From Candidatus Methylomirabilota bacterium (GTDB lineage Bacteria > Methylomirabilota > Methylomirabilia > Rokubacteriales > CSP1-6): DNA of 33,589 bases. Of the stretch, positions 8,239 through 15,659 are shown piece by piece. The notes under the pieces are model-generated. The model ran no database searches. It had not been told where the DNA came from and saw nothing but the letters and a program-made list of their open reading frames with translations. The DNA lies in contig DASYTI010000044.1 in assembly GCA_036002485.1 (NCBI GenBank), forward strand, positions 1 to 33,589, in the 5' to 3' direction. The translations under genes and the position numbers were made by a program. Positions within the stretch are counted from its first letter, which is position 1. Every line of letters begins with the position of its first letter.

Positions 8239-8257
8239 GTCGACCTCCCGGGCGCGG

Positions 8258-9187
8258 TCAGGCGTCCTTGACGGGATTCTCGAGCGTGCCGAGCCCCGTG
8301 ATCTCGAGCTTGCAGACATCGCCGGGGCCGAGCGTGATCTGGGGCTTGCGCGTGAAGCCGACGCCGGCCGGCGTGCCCGTGGCGATGAGATCGCCCGGCG
8401 ACAGCGTCATGATATTGGTCAGGTACTGGATGATGTAGCCGAGGTCGAAGATGAAATTCTTGGTATTGCCGTGCTGCATGAGCGTCCCGTTGATCCAGGT
8501 CTTGAGCTCGAGCACATGGGGGTTCGGGATCTCTGCCCTGTCCGCGATGTACGGGCCGACAGGGGCCAGGGTGTCGCCCATCTTGCCGGGGCCCCACTGG
8601 CTCGTGTGGAACTGGAAATCACGGGCGCTCGCGTCGTTGATGATGGTGTAGCCGAAAATATAGTCCAGCGCCTTGTCCTTGGGGACGAAGCGCGCCGTCT
8701 TGCCGATGACCACGCCCAGCTCGACCTCCCAGTCGAGGGTCTTCTCCCCGCGGGGCCGGAGGATGGGCTCGCCCGGATCCAGGATGGCGTTGTTCCACTT
8801 CGGGAAGACCGGGGGCTCCTTGGGCACGGGGTTCCCCGACTCCTCGGCGTGGTCTCTGTAGTTGAGACCTATGCAAATGAACTTACCCGGGTCGTTGATC
8901 GGGGCATGGAGCCTGACCGAGCCCGCGGGATGGGCCACGGCTTGGAAGCGCCCCCCTTTGATGGCCTCCAGCATGGCCGCGAGCGCGTCCTGGCTCGCTG
9001 GGCCCCCCTCCAGGAAGCCGCGAGTGCTCTGAGGGAAGAGCGCGGCGGCAATGGCTGAGGCTCGGACCACCCCCCGGGAAGCCAGAAGGGCGGCATAGGT
9101 CGCCTCGAGGTCGACCACGCGGTCCTTGCCTTCGAGGATGCCCAGGCGGGGCGACTGGCCATTGTGGGAGAACCGGACGATCTTCAT
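8258..9187 (-). CDS. Fumarylacetoacetate hydrolase (FAH) family protein
   Basis: A 309-aa protein with the FAH fold. Motifs are ICIGLNYRDHAEESG (104-118), PPVFPKWNNAILDPG (125-139), the metal carboxylates in DWEVELGVVIG (Glu154, Glu156) and INDASARD (Asp185), and KMGDTLAPVGPYI. Members include 2-hydroxyhepta-2,4-diene-1,7-dioate isomerase/decarboxylase, fumarylpyruvate hydrolase and acylpyruvases. The residues do not decide between them. Its pairing with the extradiol dioxygenase 19 bp downstream supports a step in meta-cleavage of an aromatic ring. ATG at 9187 is preceded by GAGGAGGAG. It is the first gene of a four-gene cluster, and a good extended -10 element lies upstream. Confidence 0.92.
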   Translation of the reverse strand: MKIVRFSHNGQSPRLGILEGKDRVVDLEATYAALLASRGVVRASAIAAALFPQSTRGFLEGGPASQDALAAMLEAIKGGRFQAVAHPAGSVRLHAPINDPGKFICIGLNYRDHAEESGNPVPKEPPVFPKWNNAILDPGEPILRPRGEKTLDWEVELGVVIGKTARFVPKDKALDYIFGYTIINDASARDFQFHTSQWGPGKMGDTLAPVGPYIADRAEIPNPHVLELKTWINGTLMQHGNTKNFIFDLGYIIQYLTNIMTLSPGDLIATGTPAGVGFTRKPQITLGPGDVCKLEITGLGTLENPVKDA

Positions 9188-9240
9188 GGGTGAGGCTCCT
9201 CCTCGTGGTTTCGGGGAAGCGGTCTGAGGCTGCGGGCGGA

Positions 9241-9249
9241 ATCATAACA
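9241..9249 (-). promoter_or_regulatory. Extended -10 promoter element for the FAH/dioxygenase cluster
   Basis: On the minus strand TGTTATGAT combines a TGn extension with TATGAT (5/6 to the consensus). It lies about 54 bp upstream of the FAH start. No clear -35 box is present, which is usual for extended -10 promoters. Confidence 0.4.
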
Positions 9250-9307
9250 CCCCCGGCGCGGGCAGGATATCCGGCCGCCCGGGGGATTTCTACCGGCTGG
9301 TTTTTCC

Positions 9308-9337
9308 TTGATATATTCGGGCCGAGGCGCCTATCTT
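9308..9337 (+). promoter_or_regulatory. Putative sigma70-type promoter for the exported protein gene
   Basis: TTGATA (9308-9313, 5/6 to the -35 consensus) is followed after 18 bp by TATCTT (9332-9337, 4/6 to the -10 consensus). The stretch is locally AT-rich in a GC-rich genome and lies about 70 bp upstream of the ATG at 9406. Confidence 0.4.
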
Positions 9338-9405
9338 AGACAAAGGGCAGTGGTCGTATCAATCAACGTAGGAGATGCTTCGCAACGAGTGACGGAGGTA
9401 GCGCC

Positions 9406-9939
9406 ATGAAGGCTTCTTCGTGGATTTCCGCGGTCGTCGCGGCCGCCGTTCTGTTCTCGGGGTCGCTCATGCCGCTGGCGGCCTGGGCCCAGACCCAGCC
9501 GGCGGAGCCGTCACAGCTGGCGCAGGCGACTCCCGCTACCCCGGCGCCTGCCGCGCCGGCTCCGCCGCCACCTCCTGCGCCCCCGAAGCAGGTGCTCGAG
9601 CCGTCGCTGGGGGACCGGCAGCCCGTACCCATCATGACCCATTCCAACCTGCCGCCCGCGCTTGATCCCGTCACGTCTACGGATCCGACCTCCGGCGATG
9701 CCGTGGCTGCGGGCTTTCTCAATGTCATCTACGTGCCGGGCAAGGCCATCATCTGCGCGACGGGGACCCTGACCAGCGTCCTCGTCATGCTCCTGACCTT
9801 CGGCAGCGCCTATCGCGCCGCCACGGGCGTCTTCAATGAAGGGTGTGGCGGCGACTGGGTTCTCACCCCCGAGCATGTCAGCGGTCAGATCCCCGGCCCC
9901 GGTGATGCGGGCTACTATCCGGGTACTCGCCGCTACTAG
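9406..9939 (+). CDS. Exported Pro/Ala-rich protein with one hydrophobic helix, function unknown
   Basis: A 177-aa protein. A clear signal peptide (about residues 1-28, ending AWAQ) is followed by a low-complexity Pro/Ala linker (40-63) and a hydrophobic segment (about 108-135, with CATGTLTSVLVMLLTFGSAY). The conserved-looking C-terminal part contains GVFNEGCGGDWVLTPEHV and a Tyr/Gly tail. Two cysteines (in IICATG and EGCGGDW) could form a disulfide. It resembles uncharacterised exported proteins and no function can be assigned. ATG at 9406 has GGAGGT about 7 bp ahead. The next gene starts 41 bp downstream. Confidence 0.8.
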   Translation: MKASSWISAVVAAAVLFSGSLMPLAAWAQTQPAEPSQLAQATPATPAPAAPAPPPPPAPPKQVLEPSLGDRQPVPIMTHSNLPPALDPVTSTDPTSGDAVAAGFLNVIYVPGKAIICATGTLTSVLVMLLTFGSAYRAATGVFNEGCGGDWVLTPEHVSGQIPGPGDAGYYPGTRRY

Positions 9940-9980
9940 TTGGACCTGATCCCGCCTGAGCACCTCCCGCCACCGGTCGC

Positions 9981-10403
9981 GTGGCCGGAGGGCGTCCCGC
10001 GCCTGCCCGAGTTCCACGCCGCTCCCGCTCGGCGGTGCTCCGACCGCAGCGCCTGACCGCGGTCGTGGCTCCTCCGCCCCGCCGGGTCGTCCCCCTCCTC
10101 TTCTTCGTCTTGCTCGTGGTAGGCTTCGCTGCCGGCATCTGGGGAACGTGGCGCGCCATCTACCCGGGGCCGGGCCTCCACCGGGTCACGGGAGTGTTCG
10201 AGGCACGCGCCGGCGATACGCTGATGGTCGTGCATCACGACGCCGCCCCCGGCCTCATGGACGAGATGGCCAGCATGGTCTTCTTTGCCGAGACGAAGGA
10301 GATGCTGGACGCGGCGGGTCTCCAGCGCGGCGATCGAGTGCGATTGACGGTGCGCCAGCTTCCCGATCGCTATCTCGTGGTCGAGATCCGCAAGATTCAG
10401 TGA
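9981..10403 (+). CDS. Membrane-anchored CusF-like (copper-binding fold) protein
   Basis: A 140-aa protein. The N-terminus is basic, followed by one membrane helix (about 36-58, VVPLLFFVLLVVGFAAGIWG). The outer domain begins TGVFEARAGDTLMVVHHDA and contains APGLMDEMASMVF. This resembles the CusF/CopZ-like periplasmic motif HExIPGxMPAMTMPF, and a strand pair (RVRLTVRQLPDRYLVVEIR) closes a small beta barrel. Several of the Met residues of the classic motif are missing, so metal binding is uncertain. The same fold occurs in SCO-associated and efflux partner proteins. The GTG start at 9981 lacks a clear ribosome-binding site, and in-frame GTGs at 10035 and 10065 are alternatives. Confidence 0.62.
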   Translation: MAGGRPAPARVPRRSRSAVLRPQRLTAVVAPPPRRVVPLLFFVLLVVGFAAGIWGTWRAIYPGPGLHRVTGVFEARAGDTLMVVHHDAAPGLMDEMASMVFFAETKEMLDAAGLQRGDRVRLTVRQLPDRYLVVEIRKIQ

Positions 10404-10449
10404 AGGAGAGCTGTTCCCTGCTGCGCAAGCGGCCCCAATGGAGGCAATC

Positions 10450-10863
10450 ATGGCCTTTCGGATCAACCACATTCACTTGAAGGCCCCCGACCCGCGGCGG
10501 ACGGCCGAATGGTACGCCAAGGCCTTCGATTTCAAGATCGTCAACGACGAGACGCGCGTCTTCGGCGACCGTTTCGTGCGCTGCCAGAGCGCCGACGGGG
10601 GCATGGCCGTCAATATCTCAGGCCCGCGCACCGGGGAGAAGCTCGGACCGGGTGACGCCTCCGCCCACTTCGGTCTCGAGCATTTCGGCTTCGACACCAC
10701 CGAGATCGAGGGCGATATCCGCCGGCTCGAGGGTCTGGGAGCTCAGCTCCTCGAGGGGCCTATCCAGCTGCCGAACGGCGGGCGCATCGCCTTCCTGCGC
10801 GCGCCCGACGACACGCGCGTCGAGCTGGTCCAGCCGGGGAAGGTGGCGGGCGGCTGCTGCTGA
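10450..10863 (+). CDS. Single-domain VOC (glyoxalase/bleomycin resistance) family protein
   Basis: A 137-aa VOC-fold protein. It starts FRINHIHLKAPDPRRTAEWY, with candidate metal ligands His7 or His9, a second His in the HFGLEHFGFDT strand, and Glu in RVELVQPG near the C-terminus, the usual H/H/E pattern. Members act as glyoxalases, epimerases, dioxygenases or antibiotic-binding proteins, and the residues do not specify which. ATG at 10450 is preferred over ATG at 10438 because GGAGG lies 5 bp before it, overlapping the upstream candidate. It ends CC-stop and is followed 12 bp later by the DinB-like gene. Confidence 0.88.
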   Translation: MAFRINHIHLKAPDPRRTAEWYAKAFDFKIVNDETRVFGDRFVRCQSADGGMAVNISGPRTGEKLGPGDASAHFGLEHFGFDTTEIEGDIRRLEGLGAQLLEGPIQLPNGGRIAFLRAPDDTRVELVQPGKVAGGCC

Positions 10864-10875
10864 GGCTGGTGTCCC

Positions 10876-11382
10876 TTGCCGTCGCCGGTGCGGACGGTGG
10901 AAGAATGGCGGCAGGCGCCGCGGGCCGAGCGTCTGGCGCGCCTGACCCTCACGGGCGACGAGCTGGCGCGGGCCATGGCGGGGCAGGGACCGGAGCGGCT
11001 CGCGCGCCGGCCCGACGGCGTCAACTGGGCGCCCGTCGAGATCCTCTGCCACCTTCGGGATACCGAGGAGTCTTTTCTCGACCGATTCCGGCTCGTCCTG
11101 ACCATGGACGAGCCGCGGTTCCCGACCACGAACCCGAACCGCTGGGCGGCCGAGCGCCAGTACCTGCGCCACGACGCCGCGCCGGCGCTCGAGGCTTTCA
11201 GGAGACGGCGTGCCGAGACGCTCGCCTTCCTGCGCGAGCTGTCCGACGGGCAATGGGATCGCGCGGGCGTCCAGATGGACTCGCGCGGCCGGCGCACCCT
11301 CGACGACTTCCTCGCCGTGATGGCCTGGCACGACCCCAATCACCTAGACCAGTTCCGTCGCGCCGTCGAGGGCCACGCCTAG
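10876..11382 (+). CDS. DinB-like four-helix metalloprotein
   Basis: A 168-aa all-helical protein of the DinB/DinB_2 superfamily. The probable metal triad is His59 (VEILCHLRDTEE) with His152 and His156 (MAWHDPNHLDQF), the spacing typical of this family. Relatives include thiol-dependent transferases (mycothiol or bacillithiol S-transferases), maleylpyruvate isomerases and damage-inducible proteins of unknown role. The start is TTG at 10876, with GAGG about 9 bp upstream. It follows the VOC gene closely and is probably co-transcribed. It ends 9 bp before the convergent substrate-binding protein gene. Confidence 0.82.
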   Translation: MPSPVRTVEEWRQAPRAERLARLTLTGDELARAMAGQGPERLARRPDGVNWAPVEILCHLRDTEESFLDRFRLVLTMDEPRFPTTNPNRWAAERQYLRHDAAPALEAFRRRRAETLAFLRELSDGQWDRAGVQMDSRGRRTLDDFLAVMAWHDPNHLDQFRRAVEGHA

Positions 11383-11391
11383 CCGGCGAAC

Positions 11392-12396
11392 TTACTTGCG
11401 GCCGGCCTCGCGCACGGCGCGATCCCGGTAGGCGAAGTTGAAGATCCGGCTCACGGGGAGCAGGTCCTTGTATTTCAGATAGCCCATGTCAGCGGCCAGT
11501 TTCTGCATGGACTCGAGCACCGCGGGGTCCGTCTCGAGATTGGGGTCGAGCACGTGGGCGCGTGCCTTCTGGATGACCTCGGCCTTGGCGCCCGTGTACT
11601 TGACCATCACCTCGATGTTGCGGGGCTGCTTCCAGCCGTTGTCGAGCGCGAGATCGCGGGCGGCTTTGAGGTAGGCCGTCATCACCGTGTGCGCGAGGTC
11701 GGGGTTCTTGGCCGCCCAGTCCTTGTTCCAGAATATCGCCGTGATCGGCGTGGCCCTGGCGTCGGCCGGACGGGTCAGGGGGCGCACAGCGACCCCGCGC
11801 TCCTCGGCCAGGGTGGGGAAGGGCTCCGACACGATCCCGGCCTCGACGGCTCCCGACTCGAGGGCGGGGACCATGTCGGGGAACGGCATCAGCTTGATCT
11901 GAACGTCCTTGAGGGTGAGGCCGTCGAGCTTCAGGGCCTCTTCGAGCATCCATTCCACCGCGGCCCCCCGAACGTTGAGGGCGATCGGCTTGCCTCGGAG
12001 GTCGGCGATGCGCTTGATCTCCTTCCCCCAGGACGCCTTGCGCACGGTGAAGTAGTCGGCGAGAAAGCCGGAGTGCTGCGGGGCCACGAACTCCACCGGG
12101 AGCCCCGACGCCACCGCGTTGAAGCCGGCCGCGCCCATCCCGGCCGCGCCGACCTGGAGCTGGCCGGTGGCGACCTGGGACAGGATCTCGGGGCCGCCGG
12201 CGAGGCGCACCATCTCCACGCCCACGCCCGCCGCCGGCAGGTGCCGGTCGCCGAGGATGTACAGGGCCGCGAAGGAATCGGTGGGGAGGTAGCCGATGCG
12301 GACGGAGGGCTTGGCCTGCGGCGTGGCGGCCGGCGCGACGGCCAGCACGGCCGTGGCCAGCAGCATCAACGCGACGACCGCGCGACGGATCGCCAT
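11392..12396 (-). CDS. ABC transporter substrate-binding protein, NMT1/SsuA/TauA type
   Basis: A 334-aa periplasmic binding protein. The signal peptide covers about residues 1-25 (RRAVVALMLLATAVLAVAPA). The mature part begins VRIGYLPTDSFAALYILGD, the usual first strand of the nitrate/taurine/sulfonate family, and continues with the hinge-type motif LRGKPIALNVRGAAVEWML and SGAVEAGIVSEPFPTLA. The ligand is unknown. Family members bind sulfonates, nitrate, pyrimidine precursors or aromatic acids. ATG at 12396 sits 8 bp after GGAGG. GTG at 12399 is an alternative, and GTG at 12405 is too close to the site. It is the last gene of the importer operon, 34 bp after the second permease. Confidence 0.92.
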   Translation of the reverse strand: MAIRRAVVALMLLATAVLAVAPAATPQAKPSVRIGYLPTDSFAALYILGDRHLPAAGVGVEMVRLAGGPEILSQVATGQLQVGAAGMGAAGFNAVASGLPVEFVAPQHSGFLADYFTVRKASWGKEIKRIADLRGKPIALNVRGAAVEWMLEEALKLDGLTLKDVQIKLMPFPDMVPALESGAVEAGIVSEPFPTLAEERGVAVRPLTRPADARATPITAIFWNKDWAAKNPDLAHTVMTAYLKAARDLALDNGWKQPRNIEVMVKYTGAKAEVIQKARAHVLDPNLETDPAVLESMQKLAADMGYLKYKDLLPVSRIFNFAYRDRAVREAGRK

Positions 12397-12430
12397 CACG
12401 GACACCTCCTCATCGAGAGCTCGGGGGTGA

Positions 12431-13177
12431 TCATCGCCAGCCGACCTCGTCCTGCCAGCCGAGCGCGCGCCGCTGCACCGCCTTGAGCCCGCGTGTGGCC
12501 CCGAGCCCCATGAGCCCGATCAGCACGAACGCGGCATACATCTCGCCGGTGAGCAGCATCTGCCAGTAGCGGAAGACCAGGTGGCCGAGGCCGGACTTGG
12601 CTGTCACGAACTCTACCGCGATGACCGTGATGAGCGCCAGCCCCAGCCCCAGCCGGAGCCCGGTGAGCACGGCGGGCAGCGCCGCGGGCAGGATGACCTT
12701 TCGGAAGAGGGCGAGACCCCGAGCCCCGTAGTTGCGGTCGGCCTCCACGAGACGCGGATCGATGGTCGCCGTCCCGCCGACCGTGCTGGTGACGATCTGA
12801 AAGAACGCGGTCACCGCGGCGGTGAAGATGAACGCACCCTCGCCCACGCCGAGAATGATCAGGAACAGCGGCAGCAGCGCGACCTTTGGCAGGGGATAGA
12901 GAAGGGCGACGGAGGGCTCGATCAGCCGACGCAGCGGCCGCCACAGGCCCATGCCGAGTCCGAGGGGCACGCCGGCCACCGCCGCCACCACGAAGGCGGC
13001 GGCGAGCCGCGTGAGCGTCATCAGCGCGTCGCCCCAGAACTCGCCGGCGCTCAGGAGGTGCCCGAGCATGGTCACGATCACGCTGGGCGGAGGGAAGTAG
13101 CGGGGCGACACGAGAGCCGTCCGCGACGCGGCCTCCCAGAGGGCGACGAGCAGCACGGGAACGACGGCACCGGTCAC
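12431..13177 (-). CDS. ABC transporter permease, SsuC/TauC type (second permease)
   Basis: A 248-aa BPD_transp_1 permease with about six hydrophobic helices. The N-terminal pattern YFPPPSVIVTMLGHLLSAGE is typical of the SsuC/TauC/NrtB family. The EAA loop is seen as VEADRNYGARGLALFRKVIL, followed by PAALPAVLTGLRLGL. The GTG start at 13177 overlaps the stop of the preceding permease by 4 nt (GTGA), indicating translational coupling. In-frame sequence upstream of it is the shadow of that gene. Together the two permeases form the membrane channel of the importer. Confidence 0.93.
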   Translation of the reverse strand: MTGAVVPVLLVALWEAASRTALVSPRYFPPPSVIVTMLGHLLSAGEFWGDALMTLTRLAAAFVVAAVAGVPLGLGMGLWRPLRRLIEPSVALLYPLPKVALLPLFLIILGVGEGAFIFTAAVTAFFQIVTSTVGGTATIDPRLVEADRNYGARGLALFRKVILPAALPAVLTGLRLGLGLALITVIAVEFVTAKSGLGHLVFRYWQMLLTGEMYAAFVLIGLMGLGATRGLKAVQRRALGWQDEVGWR

Positions 13178-13956
13178 GCGCCGACCTCGGCGATGTCCTG
13201 GGCCCAGGGAATCAGGCGACGCCGCAGCCACTCCACGGCCCACGTGAGGACGGCGCCGAGGGCGGCGACGGTCACCAGCGCCACGTACATGTCCTCGACG
13301 CGCAGGATCTGCCACGAGAGCCAGAGGAGCGAGCCCAGACCGCGCGGGGCGCCGACCATCTCCACGACCACCACCACGATCAGCGCGTAGCCCAGCCCGA
13401 GGCGGAGCCCGATGAAGATGGACGGCAACGTCGCGGGCAAGAGCACCGAGAGGAAGAGACGGCTCCCGCGCGCCCCGAAGTGCCGGGCGGCCTCCAGCAC
13501 CGTGCGGTCCAGCTGCTGCACACCGGTCATCGTCGTGTACGTCACCAGGAAGAACGACGTGAAGGCCGCCGTCACGGCCACCGCCACCTCTTCGGCCCGC
13601 AGGGCGAACGAGAGCAGGGGCAGGAACAGCACGCTCGGGATCGGATAGATGAGCGCGAAGAGCGGATCGAGACCTTCGCGCGTCCGGCGCGACATACCCA
13701 TGGCCAGCCCGACGACCACGCCGGGCCCGGCGGCCAGCGCGAACGCCGCGGCCACGCGAGTGAGGGTGACGCCGAGGTGGCTGGGCAGGGTGCCGTCGGC
13801 CACGAGGGCGATGAGGTGACGGGCGATCACCGACGGCGGAGGGAAGAAGACGGGCCGCAGCGCCCCCATCGTGCTGGCGATCTCCCAGGCCACCAAGAAC
13901 AGCACGGGCAAAGCGAGGGCGACGAGATCGTGCCGCGGGCGAAGGCCTGGCCTCAC
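13174..13956 (-). CDS. ABC transporter permease, SsuC/TauC type (first permease)
   Basis: A 260-aa BPD_transp_1 permease. It shares FFPPPSVIARHLIALVADG with the following permease, has an EAA loop (LEAARHFGARGSRLFLSVLL) and PATLPSIFIGLRLGLGYAL. The two permeases are homologous, so a heterodimeric channel is likely, where many systems of this family use a homodimer. The GTG start at 13956 overlaps the ATPase stop by 4 nt (GTGA). Both ends therefore show overlapping coupling, typical of stoichiometric expression. Confidence 0.93.
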   Translation of the reverse strand: MRPGLRPRHDLVALALPVLFLVAWEIASTMGALRPVFFPPPSVIARHLIALVADGTLPSHLGVTLTRVAAAFALAAGPGVVVGLAMGMSRRTREGLDPLFALIYPIPSVLFLPLLSFALRAEEVAVAVTAAFTSFFLVTYTTMTGVQQLDRTVLEAARHFGARGSRLFLSVLLPATLPSIFIGLRLGLGYALIVVVVVEMVGAPRGLGSLLWLSWQILRVEDMYVALVTVAALGAVLTWAVEWLRRRLIPWAQDIAEVGA

Positions 13957-14756
13957 GGCGCCGGCGCCCGCCGCTCGGCCTCGGCGCTCCTCAGCACTTC
14001 TTCCCGTAGCTCGGCCCAGATCTTGTCCACCAGGGCGCCGAACTCCGGCGAGGCGCGCGCCTCCAGGCCGCGCGGCCGGCCCAGGGGCACCGGGAACACG
14101 CGCTTGACACGGCCGGGCCGAGCCGTGAGGAGCACGACCCGATCGCCGAGGAGCAGCGCTTCCTCGAGGGAGTGCGTGACATAGATCACCGTGGTGCCGA
14201 GGCTGGTCCAGATCCGGAGCAGCTCCTCCTGGAGGATCGCGCGCGTCTGAGCATCGAGGGCGGCGAGGGGCTCGTCCATCAGGAGCACCTCGGGATCGTT
14301 GGCGAGGGCGCGCGCGATGCCCACGCGCTGCTTCATGCCGCCGGAGAGCTGGTGCGGGTAGGCACGGGCGAACGGCGCGAGCCCGACCAGGTCGAGCATG
14401 CGGCCCGCCTGCCCCTCGCGCTCGGCGCGCGGGACGCCGCGGTTCTCCGGACCGAACACCACGTTGTCGAAGACGGTGCGCCACGGCAGCAGGGCGTGCT
14501 CCTGGAAGACCATGGCGGTGAGCGGCCGGCCTGGACGATCGGGACGGATCTCGACCACGCCGGACTCGCGCGGCGCGAGCCCCGCCACCACTCGCAGGAG
14601 GGTGGACTTGCCGCAGCCGCTCGGCCCGACCAGGCACAGGAACTCACCGGGCTCGACCTCGAGGCTGACTCGCTCGAGCGCGGTCAAGCGCCCGTCGCGA
14701 CCTGCGTAGGCGACGGTCAGGTCGCGGATGGAGACCTTCGCAGCACCGGGTGCCAT
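13953..14756 (-). CDS. ABC transporter ATP-binding protein, SsuB/TauB type
   Basis: A 267-aa nucleotide-binding subunit. Walker A is GPSGCGKST (44-52), the Q-loop lies in MVFQEHALLPW (Gln85), the signature is LSGGMKQRVGIARAL (137-151), Walker B is VLLMDEPLAALDA (157-169), and the switch His lies in VIYVTHSLEEAL. The LLPWRTVFDNV segment is typical of the NitT/TauT group. It energises import through the two permeases encoded after it. ATG at 14756 lacks a strong ribosome-binding site. It is the first gene of the operon, and the upstream 206-bp gap carries an inverted-repeat element. Confidence 0.95.
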   Translation of the reverse strand: MAPGAAKVSIRDLTVAYAGRDGRLTALERVSLEVEPGEFLCLVGPSGCGKSTLLRVVAGLAPRESGVVEIRPDRPGRPLTAMVFQEHALLPWRTVFDNVVFGPENRGVPRAEREGQAGRMLDLVGLAPFARAYPHQLSGGMKQRVGIARALANDPEVLLMDEPLAALDAQTRAILQEELLRIWTSLGTTVIYVTHSLEEALLLGDRVVLLTARPGRVKRVFPVPLGRPRGLEARASPEFGALVDKIWAELREEVLRSAEAERRAPAP

Positions 14757-14804
14757 CGGCGGCCGAACGGTACCATCGCGTTGCGTCAGCGGTCAATGGC
14801 GGCG

Positions 14805-14898
14805 GGGTCAGGTGCGGCGGGGTCAGGTCTGCCCAACGACATTCTGTTGGGCAGTCCTCCCTGGTTAGACCGCGATGTCGTGATGCAACACCTGACCC
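14805..14898. repeat. Nested inverted-repeat element (REP/MITE-like)
   Basis: Outer arms GGGTCAGGTG (14805-14814) and CACCTGACCC (14889-14898) are perfect 10-bp inverted repeats. A second GGGGTCAGGTCT copy lies at 14819-14830. Inside is a perfect 9-bp hairpin, CTGCCCAAC (14829-14837) and GTTGGGCAG (14846-14854), with an 8-nt loop. No T-tract follows, so it is not a simple terminator. The GGGGTCAGGTCT sequence resembles the ends of REP/IS200-like elements, but no transposase is present. Confidence 0.65.
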
Positions 14899-14962
14899 AG
14901 ATCGATCCCGATCGCGCGGCAGGGGGACCTCACGGCCGGGCCCTGCGTGCTAGATTGGAGCC

Positions 14963-15163
14963 ATGAGTGAGCCCACCGACCGGTCTTGGGTTGAGCCCGC
15001 TACCAGCGAGGCCGATCCTGTCATCGACGCCTATAAGAAGGACGTGGACAGGACGCTCTTGCGCGCCAACTTGGCGCGGACGGTCGAGGAACGAGTCCGC
15101 AATCTCGGTCGCTTGCAGCGTTTCGCCGACGAGTTGAGGCGGGCGGGTCGCGCCCTGCGATGA
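14963..15163 (+). CDS. Small helical protein paired with a nucleotidyltransferase
   Basis: A 66-aa charged, largely helical protein (DPVIDAYKKDVDRTLLRANL, then EERVRNLGRLQRFADELRR). The pattern D-RTLLR-NL--TVEERV matches my recollection of a widespread family of small proteins encoded directly upstream of AbiEii-like or MNT-like nucleotidyltransferases. A partner or antitoxin role is inference from context. Its stop overlaps the start of the next gene by 4 nt (ATGA), indicating coupling. GGAG lies very close to the ATG, so initiation may be weak or nearly leaderless. A TAGATT hexamer 6 bp upstream could be a -10 box. Confidence 0.78.
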   Translation: MSEPTDRSWVEPATSEADPVIDAYKKDVDRTLLRANLARTVEERVRNLGRLQRFADELRRAGRALR

Positions 15164-15645
15164 TCGACCTGGAGCGAGCGCTCCAGGAGCTACACCGGGC
15201 CGGGGTGGAGTTCATCATCGTGGGGGGGGTCGCCGCCACCATTCACGGGTCAGCGCGCCTGACACAGGACTTGGATCTCGTGTATGCGCGCACCCCCGAG
15301 AACATCGCGAGGCTGGCCGCCGCTCTCGCTCCCCACAGCCCGTACCTGCGCGGGGCACCGCCGGGGTTGCCCTTTCGGTGGGACGCCGAGACGATCCGGC
15401 GAGGCCTCAACTTCACGTTGACCACGGCCCTGGGTGATCTGGACCTGTTCGGAGAAATCGTGGGCGGGGGCGGCTACGCTGACCTTCTGTCTCATAGCCA
15501 GGTCGTCAAGGTGTCGGGGAGCGAATACCGATGTCTCGGTCTCGCGCGTCTCATCCACGTGAAGCGAGCCGCCGGGCGCCCCAAGGACTTGGAGGCCGTC
15601 GCCGAACTGGAGGCCCTTCAAGAAGAGCGGCGCGATCAGAAATAG
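15160..15645 (+). CDS. Nucleotidyltransferase-fold protein (AbiEii/MNT-like)
   Basis: A 161-aa protein with a minimal pol-beta nucleotidyltransferase core. The motif VGGVAATIHGSARLTQDLDL (21-40) has the GG helix start and the metal-binding DxD (Asp37, Asp39), and FTLTTALGDLDLFGEI supplies a candidate third acidic strand. The helical tail (LIHVKRAAGRPKDLEAVAEL) is typical of the DUF6036/AbiEii-like group, where K and R near the end contact the nucleotide. Relatives act as toxins that modify tRNA, as antitoxin enzymes, or in antibiotic modification. The activity here is unknown. It is coupled to the 66-aa gene by ATGA overlap and ends 14 bp before the convergent E1 beta gene. Confidence 0.85.
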   Translation: MIDLERALQELHRAGVEFIIVGGVAATIHGSARLTQDLDLVYARTPENIARLAAALAPHSPYLRGAPPGLPFRWDAETIRRGLNFTLTTALGDLDLFGEIVGGGGYADLLSHSQVVKVSGSEYRCLGLARLIHVKRAAGRPKDLEAVAELEALQEERRDQK

Positions 15646-15659
15646 GCGCAAGTCGCGCG

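Noticed and set aside
6085-8271. 728-aa plus-strand frame
   Set aside because: Opposite-strand shadow of the phosphoglycerate mutase and dioxygenase genes; composition is typical of an artefact in GC-rich DNA.
9981-10060. A second, longer upstream start for the CusF-like gene
   Set aside because: No in-frame upstream start was found before the preceding stop; the TTG near 9940 is out of frame.
13174-14637. 487-aa minus-strand frame as a single protein
   Set aside because: The N-terminal half is a shadow of the ATPase gene; the real permease starts at GTG 13956 overlapping the ATPase stop.
14829-14854. Hairpin read as a rho-independent terminator
   Set aside because: No T-tract on either side; it is better explained as part of a nested inverted-repeat element.
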